DNA of 64,000 bases from Thioclava pacifica DSM 10166. Its GTDB lineage: Bacteria; Pseudomonadota; Alphaproteobacteria; Rhodobacterales; Rhodobacteraceae. The first letter of the stretch is position 1. Every line of letters begins with the position of its first letter. The stretch is from NCBI RefSeq assembly GCF_000714535.1, contig NZ_AUND01000023.1, forward strand, positions 310,001-374,000, in the 5' to 3' direction. The position numbers were made by a program, and so were the translations under genes. The notes beneath the pieces are model-generated. The model was not told the origin of the DNA and did not search any database. It worked only from the letters and a program-made list of their open reading frames with translations. Positions 26,654-35,317 of this stretch are shown piece after piece.

Positions 26654-28749
26654 TGGACCTCACCCGGCTTTCCCTTCGCACCCGGGTGTTCCTCTTCTTC
26701 GCCGCGCTGGCGGTTGGCAATCTGGTGGCGCTCGTGGCGGGGTTGTGGTTCGGTTTCACCCGGATTGGCGATCCGCAGATCCTCAATGCAATGGTGATCG
26801 GCGGCGCGGTCGCCGGTTTCGTGATCCTCGGCCTGATCGTCTGGGTCTGGTTCCTGTTCGATGAAAACGTCGCCAAGCCGATCGAGCGTCTCTCGGGCCT
26901 TCTGCGCGCCCGCACCACCGCCGAGATCGAAGGCGAGATGGACGAAGACATCGCCCGCTACCTTGGCGATCTCGCTCCCGCCGCCGCATCTGTCACACGG
27001 CACCTGTCGGAAACCCGCAACGCCCTGACCGAGGCCGTGCAGCGCGAGACCACGCGGCTCGCGCAGGAAAAGGAACGGCTCGAGGCGCTGTTGTCGGATG
27101 TGCCCGTGGGCGTGCTGCTCTGCACTTCCGATCACCAGTTGGCCTTCTATAACGGGCAGGCGGTGGAACTGCTCGGATCGGCCCATGCACCGGGGCTCGA
27201 CCGCCGCGTCTTCGACTATCTCAACCAACCGCCGATCGCCCATGCCTATGACCGGCTTCTGGCGACCGAAGACCCCGATGCGGCCTCGGATCTGCTCTGT
27301 TCGACCAAGGCCGATGGCCGGGTGCTGGCGGCGCGGATGCGACTTCTGTCCGAGGGCGAGGATCATCACCTCGCGACCCGCCCCGGCTACGTTCTGACGC
27401 TCCGCGATGTGTCAGGTGACATGGCGTCTCACGCGCAGCGCGAGCAGCTCATGGACGAGCTTTTCGACCGCATCCGCCGCCCCGCCGCCGCGCTGCAATC
27501 GCTGATCGGGGTGCTGACGGCCGATGATGGTCCCGCCCCGGGCCCCGAGCGTGACCGCGTGCGCGAGGCCGCCAATTCCGAGGCGATCCATCTCTCCGCC
27601 GCGATCCACGAATTCTTCGAGCGCCACGAGGCCAACCGCGCCGATTGGTGGCCGCTCGCGATGATCCGCGCCTCCGATCTGGGGCAGGCCGTGGCTGCGC
27701 GCGTCGAGGCCGAAGGGGGCAAGATCCTGCCTGTGGCCGCCGCGCTGATGCTGCGCTGCGAGGGGTTCGAAATGGTCGCGCTTCTCGCCGGGCTCGTGCG
27801 CAATCTCAAGGGTCGCCACGATTTCCGCCTCGAGATCACCGAGGACGGCCCCGGCGCCCTGATCGCTCTGGAATGGGAAGGCGCACCCGTCCCCATCACG
27901 GAATTGGAGAGCTGGCTCGATCAGCCACTCGACGTGGGGCTCGAGGACGTCACGGGGCACCGGGTACTGACAACCCATGCCGCCGAGATATGGCCCGAGA
28001 AGCTGAGCGAAACCCGTGCAAGGCTCTGCCTGCCGCTACGCGAGGCGCGCCATGTCACGAAGCGCCCGAAACCGGTGCCGCGCGCCGTGGTCTATGATTT
28101 CGATCTGCTGGGCCGTGAGCGCGTGGCCGAGATCGCCGATACGCCGCTGGCCGATCTGACCTATGTCGTTTTCGACACCGAAACGACGGGGCTCCTGCCC
28201 ACCGAGGGTGATGAGATCGTGCAGATCGCCGCCGTGCGCATCGTCAACGGGCGTCGCATCGACACCGAGGTCTTCGACACGCTCGTCGACCCGAAGCGCC
28301 CGATCCCGCCCGGCTCGACCGAGGTGCACGGGATCTCCAACGCGATGGTGCAGGGTGCGCCCGATATCGCCGAGGTGGGACGCAACTTCCACAAATTCGC
28401 GGAAGGGGCGGTTCTGATCGCCCATAACGCACCCTTCGACATGGAGTTCCTGCATCGCAAGGAAAGCGTGATCGGCGAGCGGTTCGAGCATCCGATCCTC
28501 GACACGGTCCTGCTCTCTGCGGTGGTCTTCGGGCAGTCGGAAACCCACACGCTTGATGCATTGACCCACCGGCTCGGCATCACCATCCCGGAAGAGGCGC
28601 GCCATACGGCAATCGGCGATACTGTGGCGACAGCGGATGCGTTCTTGAAGATGATGCCGGCGCTTCAGGCGCGTGGCCTGACCACCTTCGGCGATCTGGT
28701 CGCGGAGCTGCGCAAGCACGGGCGGCTGATCAAGGATCTGAACGACTAG
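26653..28749 (+). CDS. HAMP-PAS degenerate sensor kinase fused to a DEDDh 3'-5' exonuclease
   Basis: A 698-residue fusion. N-terminus: two transmembrane helices (about 10-30 and 45-68) with almost no periplasmic loop, a HAMP-like region and coiled coil (about 68-143), then a PAS domain (about 143-260). Next comes a histidine-kinase-like core in which the H-box reads DELFDRIRRPAAAL, with Asp272 at the phosphoacceptor His position, and no recognisable N or G1 boxes. The C-terminal exonuclease (about 503-680) has all catalytic motifs: DTETTG (D508, E510), NAPFD (D596) and HTAIGD (H651, D656), similar to DNA polymerase III epsilon. Stand-alone exonucleases of this sort occur beside acetate symporters in other bacteria; its substrate is unknown. 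Confidence 0.85.
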   Translation: MDLTRLSLRTRVFLFFAALAVGNLVALVAGLWFGFTRIGDPQILNAMVIGGAVAGFVILGLIVWVWFLFDENVAKPIERLSGLLRARTTAEIEGEMDEDIARYLGDLAPAAASVTRHLSETRNALTEAVQRETTRLAQEKERLEALLSDVPVGVLLCTSDHQLAFYNGQAVELLGSAHAPGLDRRVFDYLNQPPIAHAYDRLLATEDPDAASDLLCSTKADGRVLAARMRLLSEGEDHHLATRPGYVLTLRDVSGDMASHAQREQLMDELFDRIRRPAAALQSLIGVLTADDGPAPGPERDRVREAANSEAIHLSAAIHEFFERHEANRADWWPLAMIRASDLGQAVAARVEAEGGKILPVAAALMLRCEGFEMVALLAGLVRNLKGRHDFRLEITEDGPGALIALEWEGAPVPITELESWLDQPLDVGLEDVTGHRVLTTHAAEIWPEKLSETRARLCLPLREARHVTKRPKPVPRAVVYDFDLLGRERVAEIADTPLADLTYVVFDTETTGLLPTEGDEIVQIAAVRIVNGRRIDTEVFDTLVDPKRPIPPGSTEVHGISNAMVQGAPDIAEVGRNFHKFAEGAVLIAHNAPFDMEFLHRKESVIGERFEHPILDTVLLSAVVFGQSETHTLDALTHRLGITIPEEARHTAIGDTVATADAFLKMMPALQARGLTTFGDLVAELRKHGRLIKDLND

Positions 28750-28775
28750 GGGGCTCTGCCCCCGCCCTTCGGGCC

Positions 28776-28839
28776 CCCCGAGATATTTCTCTCAAGAAGA
28801 AGCGCGATTTTTCTTCTTCTTGAGAGAAATATCTCGGGG
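28776..28839. terminator. Perfect 27-bp inverted repeat, bidirectional terminator
   Basis: Arms at 28776-28802 and 28813-28839 are exact reverse complements, separated by 10 bases. Each arm has CCCCGAGATATTT, then ctct and CAAGAAGAAG. Since genes converge here (stops at 28749 and 28879), the hairpin with an A/T-rich apex likely ends transcription from both sides. GC-rich small hairpins flank each arm (gggggctctgccccc on the left, aggggcagcgcccct on the right). Confidence 0.85.
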
Positions 28840-28878
28840 TGAATTCGGCAAAGCCGAAGAGGGGCAGCGCCCCTGATC

Positions 28879-29208
28879 TCAGAGGATTTCCAGAACCGCC
28901 TCGGGCGGGCGGCCGATCCGCGCGGCGGTGTCGGTCAGCACAAGCGGGCGCTCGATCAGTTTGGGATTGGCAGCAAGGGCCGAGAGGATCGCGTTTTCGC
29001 CCGCGTCTTTCGAAAGGTCGGTATCCTTCCAGCGCATCAGGGCCGCCGCGGGCTGGTCAAGCTTCATCATTGCGTCTTGCAGCTCGGCCATGGTGGGCGG
29101 CTCTTTCTGGTAATCGCGGATCACCGGGTCGAGCCCGCGCTCTTGCAGCAGCGCCAGCGTCTGGCGCGATTTCGAGCAGCGCGGATTGTGCCAGATCGTC
29201 AGAGCCAT
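28879..29208 (-). CDS. arsC: ArsC-family reductase (glutaredoxin-type arsenate reductase)
   Basis: A 109-residue thioredoxin-fold protein. The active Cys is C11 in HNPRCSKSR, followed by [21 protein letters not shown] and the ArsC signature near the end, RPLVLTD (in the arginine-rich site of ArsC). It should reduce arsenate with glutathione/glutaredoxin, though ArsC-like proteins of this size can have other thiol roles. No arsB, arsR or acr3 gene is near. It starts inside the end of pyrD (10-base overlap) with GGGAGGGAC as ribosome site, so it is the last gene of the DUF952-pyrD-arsC unit. Confidence 0.87.
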   Translation of the reverse strand: MALTIWHNPRCSKSRQTLALLQERGLDPVIRDYQKEPPTMAELQDAMMKLDQPAAALMRWKDTDLSKDAGENAILSALAANPKLIERPLVLTDTAARIGRPPEAVLEIL

Positions 29209-30260
29209 GCGTCCCTCCCGGTGCCGACGGCATCTGCCACGCTGGCGAACCCGTCGCGTTCCAGAAGCGCATCGAGGCCGCGCGCGATCTCGGCGGCGAG
29301 CGAGAGCCCCGAGAAGACCATCGCGGTGTAAAGCTGCACGGCCGAGGCCCCGGCGCGGATTTTCTCATAGGCCTGCTCCGCCGAGCCCACGCCACCCACG
29401 CCGATCAGCGGCAACTTGCCTTCGGTGAGCTTGGAGAGCTGCGCGAGCACGCGGGTCGATTTCTCGAACAAGGGCGCGCCCGAGAGACCGCCCTGATCGG
29501 ACGGGCTGGGGGAGGTCAGCCCCTCGCGCGAGAGCGTCGTGTTGGTCGCGATGATCCCGTCGATGCCGCTTTCCAGCGCGACCTCGGCAATCTCGGCCAG
29601 TTCCTCTGCGCCCAGATCGGGGGCGATCTTCAGGAAGACCGGGATGCGACGTGCAAGGGTATCGCGGGTCTCGATCACGCCGGCGAGCAGCGCGGAGAGC
29701 GCCGCCTTGCCCTGCAGGTCGCGCAGCTTCTCGGTATTGGGCGAGGAGACGTTGACGGTCGCAAAATCGAGATGGGCCCCCGCATGGGCCAGCACGGTCG
29801 CGAAATCCTTCGCGCGATCGGCGGCGTCCTTGTTGGCGCCGAGATTGAGGCCAACGGGGATACCTTGCGGGCGCGCAGCCAGCCGCTTGGTGATCGGCTC
29901 CATGCCTTGGTTGTTGAAGCCGAAGCGGTTGATCGCGGCGCGGTCGGGCGTAAGCCGCCATAGCCGCGGGCGCGGGTTGCCTTCCTGCGCACGCGGCGTG
30001 GCGGCGCCGACTTCGATAAAGCCGAAGCCCGCGCGCATCAGTTGCGCCACCGCCTCAGCATTCTTGTCGAAGCCCGCGGCAAGGCCCACCGGATTGGGCA
30101 GCGCCAGCCCCGCCAGATCGGTTTTCAGTCGCGACGAGGAAATGGGCCCCGGCAGGGGCACCAGCCCCATGCGCAATGCGCGGATCGACAGGCCGTGGGC
30201 GGTTTCGGGGTCGATCTTGTGAAGGGCGGCGAGACCCGCGCGCTCGATCAGGGAGGTCAC
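29199..30260 (-). CDS. pyrD: Dihydroorotate dehydrogenase (quinone), class 2
   Basis: A 353-residue flavoenzyme that oxidises dihydroorotate to orotate, passing electrons to quinone, in pyrimidine synthesis. The N-terminal helical hairpin for membrane attachment ([21 protein letters not shown]) marks class 2. FMN and substrate residues are visible in [25 protein letters not shown] and the later IATNTTLSR and GVGG segments. The start is GTG at 30258-30260, overlapping the DUF952 stop as GTGA; a longer frame continues upstream inside DUF952 and is unlikely. Confidence 0.95.
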   Translation of the reverse strand: MTSLIERAGLAALHKIDPETAHGLSIRALRMGLVPLPGPISSSRLKTDLAGLALPNPVGLAAGFDKNAEAVAQLMRAGFGFIEVGAATPRAQEGNPRPRLWRLTPDRAAINRFGFNNQGMEPITKRLAARPQGIPVGLNLGANKDAADRAKDFATVLAHAGAHLDFATVNVSSPNTEKLRDLQGKAALSALLAGVIETRDTLARRIPVFLKIAPDLGAEELAEIAEVALESGIDGIIATNTTLSREGLTSPSPSDQGGLSGAPLFEKSTRVLAQLSKLTEGKLPLIGVGGVGSAEQAYEKIRAGASAVQLYTAMVFSGLSLAAEIARGLDALLERDGFASVADAVGTGRDAWL

Positions 30261-30595
30261 GACATTTCCTTCGGAAAGATATGGCCCGCCGCCCCAAGGG
30301 GCAGGGCGTGATCCCAGACCACTTCGCTCATTTGGAGCGGGCGGTAGAGATGGGGGAAAAGCTGGTCGCCGCGCGAGGGCTCCCATTTCAGGTCCGCGCC
30401 CATCGCCTCGGGCGCGAAGGCCACAAGCACCAAGTCGGATTCACCGGCGAAATGCTTGGCGGCAGTCTCGACGACCTGCTCGGCGGTGGAGAAATGGATA
30501 TAGCCATCGGCCAGATCGACAGGCGCACCGAGAGTGTGCCCGGCCTCGCGAAACGCATCCCATTCGGGGCGACGGAAAATCTTGTAGATCAGCAT
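30257..30595 (-). CDS. DUF952 domain protein
   Basis: A 112-residue protein. The pattern [10 protein letters not shown], then [37 protein letters not shown] and FPHLYRPL matches DUF952, whose fold is related to ADP-ribosyltransferases; no biochemical role is firm. I start at 30595 (MLIYKIF); 12 codons upstream is another in-frame ATG. The gene overlaps pyrD as GTGA and so leads a three-gene unit. It is divergent from the SRAP gene across 81 bases. Confidence 0.85.
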   Translation of the reverse strand: MLIYKIFRRPEWDAFREAGHTLGAPVDLADGYIHFSTAEQVVETAAKHFAGESDLVLVAFAPEAMGADLKWEPSRGDQLFPHLYRPLQMSEVVWDHALPLGAAGHIFPKEMS

Positions 30596-30676
30596 GGGTT
30601 TCCCATGCCCGAAAAGGGGGCGTCCGGTCAAGCGCGGGGCTTCAAGCGGCGCCTCGCCCGGGATAGGCTGAGGCCC

Positions 30677-31345
30677 ATGTGTGGACGCATGGCCAATACC
30701 CTTCCCGTCGATGCGATGGCGCGGCTATTCAAGGCCGTGCCGGGCAATGACGTGCCGGATGGCGCGCGGTTCAATATCTGTCCGACCGAGAGCCTGCCGG
30801 TTTGCGTCTCGTCCGAAGGCCAGCGCCAGCTGCGCGCGATGCGCTGGGGCTTCGTTCCGCATTGGTACAAGACCCCGACGGATGGGCCGCTGCTGATCAA
30901 TGCGCGCTCCGAAACGGTGGCGGAGAAGCCCGCCTTCCGCGATGCGATCCGGGCGCGGCGCTGCCTGATCCCGGCCGATGGCTTTTACGAATGGCACCGC
31001 GAGGGGGAGGCCAAGCTGCCCTTCTACGTTTCGCGCCGTGATGGCGCGCCGATGGTCTTTGGCGGGCTCTGGCAGGCTTGGGAGCGGGGCGGTGAGTTGC
31101 TCACCACTTGCGCGATCGTCACGGTCGAGGCGGGACCGACGCTCGCGCCGATCCACCACCGCGAGCCGCTGGTGCTCGAGAAAGAGGATTGGGCGAAATG
31201 GTTGGGCGAGGAAGGCCGTGGCGCGGCGCTTCTGATGACGCCGCGGCCCGAAGGGGTCTTGCAGGCCTGGCGGGTGGGCACGGAGGTCAATTCCAACCGG
31301 GCTTCGGGGCCGGGTTTGCGCGAGCCGCTTGCCAATCCCGCTTGA
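30677..31345 (+). CDS. SOS-response-associated peptidase (SRAP, YedK-like)
   Basis: A 222-residue SRAP protein that forms a thiazolidine cross-link with abasic sites in single-stranded DNA, shielding them during replication. Cys2 (MCGRMAN) is the reactive residue after Met removal. Further sites are INARSET (Asn), FYEWHR (Glu) and the His pair in IHHREPLVL. The start at 30677 is fixed by Cys2. No LexA-box-like sequence is obvious in the short divergent spacer. Confidence 0.93.
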   Translation: MCGRMANTLPVDAMARLFKAVPGNDVPDGARFNICPTESLPVCVSSEGQRQLRAMRWGFVPHWYKTPTDGPLLINARSETVAEKPAFRDAIRARRCLIPADGFYEWHREGEAKLPFYVSRRDGAPMVFGGLWQAWERGGELLTTCAIVTVEAGPTLAPIHHREPLVLEKEDWAKWLGEEGRGAALLMTPRPEGVLQAWRVGTEVNSNRASGPGLREPLANPA

Positions 31346-31381
31346 ACGCTGCCGCGCGGGCCGCTAAGGAGAGGCCAGAGT

Positions 31382-31455
31382 GCGGGTGTAGCTCAATGGT
31401 AGAGCCGCAGCCTTCCAAGCTGAAGACGTGGGTTCGATTCCCATCACCCGCTCCA
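31382..31455 (+). tRNA. tRNA-Gly (anticodon TCC)
   Basis: A 74-base tRNA with the CCA end encoded. The acceptor arms are gcgggtg and cacccgc, the D arm is gctc/gagc, the anticodon loop is cttccaa giving anticodon TCC, and the T arm is gtggg/cccat with loop ttcgatt. The first pair of the anticodon stem is a G-A mismatch, the only irregularity. It would read GGA and GGG glycine codons. Confidence 0.96.
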
Positions 31456-31519
31456 CTCTTCCCGAGACATCGCCGGATAATCTGCGCAGAGGCTGCCTTC
31501 GCGCGGTGATCGGCATGAA

Positions 31520-31552
31520 GAAACCGCCCGGGGGGACTTCCCGGGCGGTTTC
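31520..31552. terminator. Strong hairpin between tRNA-Gly and hemP
   Basis: A 13-bp perfect stem (gaaaccgcccggg / cccgggcggtttc) with a 7-base loop lies between the tRNA (plus strand) and hemP (minus strand). It could end transcription from either side. The T run is short (ttt on each side). Confidence 0.7.
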
Positions 31553-31601
31553 TCGTGGCGGGCGCGCGGTGATTGGGACGAGGGACGCGCGCGGCCCGAT
31601 C

Positions 31602-31751
31602 TCATTTCGTCAGGATCAGCTTGCCAGCCTTGGTGATGCGCAGGGTGTAGACCTGTCCACCCAGAACGATATGGGCGAGATTTCCCTGACCCGTCAGTGC
31701 CAGCGCGTCATGCACGGGGAGGGCAGAGGTGAACTGTTCGTTGATGCTCAT
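31602..31751 (-). CDS. hemP: Hemin uptake protein HemP
   Basis: A 49-residue protein ending in VLGGQVYTLRITKAGKLILTK, the standard HemP C-terminus. HemP proteins are tied to heme and iron uptake; in some bacteria they act as regulators of the heme receptor gene. The start ATG overlaps the stop of a 55-codon upstream frame (ATGA), so the two are likely co-translated. No heme receptor or ABC transporter genes are next to it. Control by iron would be expected but I cannot point to a sure Fur or Irr site. Confidence 0.88.
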   Translation of the reverse strand: MSINEQFTSALPVHDALALTGQGNLAHIVLGGQVYTLRITKAGKLILTK

Positions 31752-31915
31752 CTGCAGGCTCCCTCGATCCGGTCGAGTGCGGCTTCGAGCGCGCTCGGGG
31801 CAGGGTTCAACCCGCAGCACAGCGCATCGACGATATCGCGCAGGCTCAGCGGCGGTTCGGTGTCGTGATAAGGGTCGGCCCCGAAACGGGGGCCGGGAAT
31901 GGGGGCGCGTTTCAT
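31748..31915 (-). CDS. Small 55-residue protein upstream of hemP
   Basis: A short frame from ATG 31913-31915 to TGA 31748-31750, overlapping the hemP ATG by ATGA. It begins MKRAPIPGPRFGADPYHD and has a helical end with DIVDALCCGLNP and ALEAALDRIEG. A GGAGACCGGAG-like site is just upstream of the ATG. The tight coupling and coding-like third-base GC suggest it is real. I recognise no family; two adjacent cysteines could bind heme or metal, which is speculation. Confidence 0.6.
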   Translation of the reverse strand: MKRAPIPGPRFGADPYHDTEPPLSLRDIVDALCCGLNPAPSALEAALDRIEGACR

Positions 31916-32065
31916 CTCCGGTCTCCTTCATTGCATCGGGCTGGTCGGGGATCGACTGGCTGATGCGAATAACCTGAGTGAAATGATCGGGATTGTAAAG
32001 TTGATTCTTTCAGTCGGATTTTGCACGGAAGCCTCTGCGCCGATGCACAGAGCGGCGGGGGATGA

Positions 32066-32950
32066 TCAGAACCACTGGCCGGGTTCCATGAGCCCGAAAT
32101 CCATCAACTGCTGGCTCGACCAGTCGAACCGCGCCGAATTCACCCAGGTGAAGCTTTGGACATCATAGGTCGAGCCGGGGTTGAATTTCAGCGCCTTGGC
32201 GACCCGGAAGGACGCGATCGCGCAGGTCAGGTTGTGGTGCCAGGGACAGGAGTAGGTATTGTACTCCTCGTCGTTGAACGTGTGGTCGTTGCGCAGCACC
32301 AGCCCGCGCTTGGCCCGGAACAGTGCGATCCGGTCGATCTTGCGGCGCAGTTTGGGGACGTGCTCCTCGAATCGCCAGCGTAGCCCGCCGAAGAAATCGA
32401 GCTGCCGCTCCTTGGGGTGGTTGTGGTTGTCCGGATCGGGGCGCGCGAGCGCGTAATAGCCCGCCTTGTCGAACATCGCGTCCTCGACATCGACCCCGCC
32501 CGGATGCGTTTCCAGGTTGCCGGCATAGAGATCGATCACATAGCTCAGCATCGCCGAGCGGCGCTCCTCGGTGTGGAAAGTCAGCAGTTCGCCGATCGAG
32601 CGAGTCTCGCAGAACGGGAAGAACAGATATTCCGCGTTGAAGCAGTAATAGGCCCAAGTCCCCTCGGGCAGCGCCGCGATGATCGGATTGAGCGCCATCG
32701 GCGCCGCATCGCGCCGTGCGAGATTGAAGTCGATGCAATGGAGCTTTGCGGGGCTCTCCGCGAAGAGGCTTTCGTCGAGAGCCATCGCTGCGCGACCGAT
32801 CACGAGAAGCACCGGGAAGCCGAGCTTGAGGTGATGGCGGATCGTGCCCTCCAGCTCGACCGCGTCCTCAGCGAGAATGATGCCGACCGGACCTTTCGCC
32901 AAGGCGGCCCTATGGAGATTGAGAAACTCGCTGAGAGAGGTGTGTTTCAT
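32066..32950 (-). CDS. Conserved hypothetical, glycosyltransferase-2-like
   Basis: A 294-residue soluble protein. The early segment GIILAEDAVELEGTIRHHLKLGFPVLLVIG resembles the start of GT-A family 2 enzymes of the Glyco_tranf_2_4 type (an acidic pair, then a histidine-rich helix, then a beta strand). A conserved middle (WAYYCFNAEYLFFPF) and a Trp/His-rich end (FNDEEYNTYSCPWHHNL) follow. The classical DxD is not clear; the call is tentative. The gene is monocistronic and divergent from miaB. I know of similar proteins in rhodobacteria only as unnamed glycosyltransferase-like products. Confidence 0.55.
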   Translation of the reverse strand: MKHTSLSEFLNLHRAALAKGPVGIILAEDAVELEGTIRHHLKLGFPVLLVIGRAAMALDESLFAESPAKLHCIDFNLARRDAAPMALNPIIAALPEGTWAYYCFNAEYLFFPFCETRSIGELLTFHTEERRSAMLSYVIDLYAGNLETHPGGVDVEDAMFDKAGYYALARPDPDNHNHPKERQLDFFGGLRWRFEEHVPKLRRKIDRIALFRAKRGLVLRNDHTFNDEEYNTYSCPWHHNLTCAIASFRVAKALKFNPGSTYDVQSFTWVNSARFDWSSQQLMDFGLMEPGQWF

Positions 32951-33103
32951 GCCCGATCCGGCCCTTTCGCGGGGTCTTTCGCCGCAGGATCGGGTAAGCC
33001 CCGCGCGAAATCAAGCGTTTAGGCCTGGCTTCTCCGCGCGGCCTTGCGGCAAAGGGGCTTTTGGCTGTATCAGGCCCGCTGGAAAGACGCGCGAGGACTG
33101 GCG

Positions 33104-34426
33104 ATGAGCGACGCTCCGAAAAAGCTGCATATCAAGACCTACGGCTGTCAGATGAATGTCTATGACAGCGAGCGCATGGCCGAGGCGATGGGCGCCAAGG
33201 GCTATGAGCTGACTGATGATGTGGCGGCGGCGGATATGGTTTTGCTCAACACCTGCCACATCCGCGAGAAAGCGGCTGAAAAGGTCTATTCGGATCTGGG
33301 TCGTCTGCGCCCCTTCAAGGAAGCCAAGCCCGACCTGAAGATCGGTGTGGCGGGCTGTGTCGCACAGGCCGAGGGCGAGGAGATTCTGCGCCGCTCGGAT
33401 CTGGTCGATCTGGTCGTGGGCTCGCAAAGCTATCACAAGCTGCCGGAGCTGGTCGCGCGGACCGACAATGGCGCGCGTCCCGTCGAGACCGAGTTTCCCG
33501 CCGAGGACAAGTTCGATCACCTGCCCGCGCGTCCCGTGCAGGCGCGCCCGACCGCGTTTCTCACCGTGCAGGAAGGCTGCGACAAGTTCTGTGCCTTCTG
33601 CGTTGTCCCCTATACGCGCGGCGCCGAGGTGTCGCGCCCTGCAGAAAAGATCCTGCGCGAAGCGCGGGCACTGGTCGAAAAAGGCGTGCGCGAGATCACT
33701 CTGCTGGGCCAGAACGTCAATGCCTATCACGGGGAAGGGGAGGGGGGCGACTGGTCGCTCGCACGGCTCGCCCGCGCACTTGCGAAGATCGACGGGCTGG
33801 AGCGGATCCGCTACACCACCTCGCACCCGAATGACATGGAAGACGATCTGATCGCGGCCCATGCCGAAGAGCCCAAGCTGATGCCGTACCTGCATCTGCC
33901 GGTGCAGTCGGGCTCGGACAAGATCCTAAAGGCGATGAACCGCAAGCACACTGCTGAAGACTATATCCGGTTGATCGAACGTATCCGCGCCGCGCGCCCC
34001 GATATGGTGATCTCGGGCGATTTCATCGTGGGCTTCCCGGGCGAGACGGATCAGGACTTCGCCGACACGATGGCGCTGATCCGTGAGGTCAATTACGGCA
34101 TGGCCTATTCGTTCAAATATTCGCCGCGCCCTGGCACACCCGCGGCCGGTGCGAAGGGCGCCGTGCCGTCCGAGATCGCCGATGCGCGGCTTCAAGACGT
34201 TCAGGCGCTGCTGACCGAGCAGCAACGCGCCTGCCAGAGTGCGATGGTCGGACGAGAAGTCGGCGTGTTGTTTGAAAAGCCGGGTCGGCTGGAAGGCCAG
34301 TGGGTCGGGAAATCCGATTACCTTCAGGCCGTCCATGTGACCGGCGAGGGGTTGGCTCCGGGCGTTCTGGCACGGGTGCGGATCACCGCATCGGCCCCCA
34401 ATTCGCTCGCCGGCGAGCTCGTCTGA
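33104..34426 (+). CDS. miaB: tRNA-2-methylthio-N6-dimethylallyladenosine synthase
   Basis: A 440-residue radical-SAM methylthiotransferase that modifies A37 of tRNAs reading UNN codons. The N-terminal UPF0004 domain has the three cysteines for one cluster (C15 in YGCQMN, one in NTCHIR and one in AGCVAQ). The radical-SAM motif CDKFCAFC follows, and a TRAM domain ends the protein. Start 33104 ([16 protein letters not shown]) is preceded by GCGAGGA. In many relatives miaB is followed by phoH; here three envelope-protein genes separate them. Confidence 0.96.
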   Translation: MSDAPKKLHIKTYGCQMNVYDSERMAEAMGAKGYELTDDVAAADMVLLNTCHIREKAAEKVYSDLGRLRPFKEAKPDLKIGVAGCVAQAEGEEILRRSDLVDLVVGSQSYHKLPELVARTDNGARPVETEFPAEDKFDHLPARPVQARPTAFLTVQEGCDKFCAFCVVPYTRGAEVSRPAEKILREARALVEKGVREITLLGQNVNAYHGEGEGGDWSLARLARALAKIDGLERIRYTTSHPNDMEDDLIAAHAEEPKLMPYLHLPVQSGSDKILKAMNRKHTAEDYIRLIERIRAARPDMVISGDFIVGFPGETDQDFADTMALIREVNYGMAYSFKYSPRPGTPAAGAKGAVPSEIADARLQDVQALLTEQQRACQSAMVGREVGVLFEKPGRLEGQWVGKSDYLQAVHVTGEGLAPGVLARVRITASAPNSLAGELV

Positions 34427-34447
34427 GCCCGCCGCGCGGCGTCAGTT

Positions 34448-34816
34448 TTACTTCGAGCCCGGCGGGTCGGCCGCGATCGCCTGAATGAGCGCGCGGCGCA
34501 GCCCCTCGGCATCGCCCACGAGATCGACGTTCTTGCAGATATCGGTCGCGATCCCCATCGCGTCGCCGTAATCGTAACCGAATTTCACGAGGTCATTGAC
34601 GAAGCTGCCCTGCGGGTGATCCCAGATCGTCTCTCGCCAGGGGCCGCGGAAGCAGTCGATGTGAATGGGCTGCTTGCGCACCGGGCCGCAGGCGGTGACG
34701 TTGTTGGCGTGCTCGCGCCCGACAGGGCCGGTATAGCAGCTCGAGCCAGCCTGCGCGCTGTCGGCGAGCACCATGCCGGACAACAGCACGGAAGCGGTGA
34801 TTGCAATGAACTTCAT
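34448..34816 (-). CDS. Exported small protein of unknown function
   Basis: A 122-residue protein with a signal peptide (MKFIAITASVLLSGMVLADSAQAG, cleaved near AQA-G). The mature part has four cysteines (SSCYTGP, TACGP, DCFRGP, DICKN) that could form two disulfides. The start at 34816 has GAGAG upstream; a frame extension to 34972 has no support. It converges on miaB. No domain recognised. Confidence 0.7.
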   Translation of the reverse strand: MKFIAITASVLLSGMVLADSAQAGSSCYTGPVGREHANNVTACGPVRKQPIHIDCFRGPWRETIWDHPQGSFVNDLVKFGYDYGDAMGIATDICKNVDLVGDAEGLRRALIQAIAADPPGSK

Positions 34817-35317
34817 CTCAGAGACTCTCCTGGTCGGGCAGCCCTCTTTCGGGCAGCGAAAATAATCCCAGCACCCTTCACCCCTGAAGCGCAGGCGCCA
34901 TCCTTCATATTCTTCCGCTATTTTTCCAATTTGGCGAGACTTTGTCGGTATTTGGGTCTCTTCGGGGAACAATGCTGATCAAATCGGCGCGATGTTTTTC
35001 GACCGGCGACAGTTTTCCCGTATAAGGTGAATTTTGAGGCATTTGCGCACCTGAATTTTCGCCGCGCGAGAGGCGATTTCCGGCGCGGCCTGCGCGATTC
35101 GCTCGCCGCACCGGAAATGATCGGCGCATGAGTGACACAGCTCTGCCCGGATGCCCTGTGACCTGAGTGTCGCGCCTCGCGCCGACTCGAACACAATATC
35201 TGGAGATTATTCCTTCCTTGTTCACAAAATTTCGTTACAATATCGAGAGTTAACAATTTGGGGCCAGCAGCGCGTATTTTGCCGCGCGGGCTCTCGTAGC
35301 AAGGGACGCTCGCGGAT
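34817..35317 (+). promoter_or_regulatory. Intergenic region upstream of the OmpA-like gene
   Basis: About 500 bases between two divergent envelope genes, with no credible reading frame. The last 110 bases are AT-rich and contain ttgttcacaaaatttcg and ttacaatat words, likely the promoter for the OmpA gene. Around 35080-35125 the words tttccggcg and cgcaccggaaa make an imperfect inverted pair. Nothing else stands out. Confidence 0.4.

Noticed and set aside
28776-28839. Possible IS terminal inverted repeats
   Set aside because: The arms are 10 bases apart with no gene between them, and lie between convergent genes as a terminator would.
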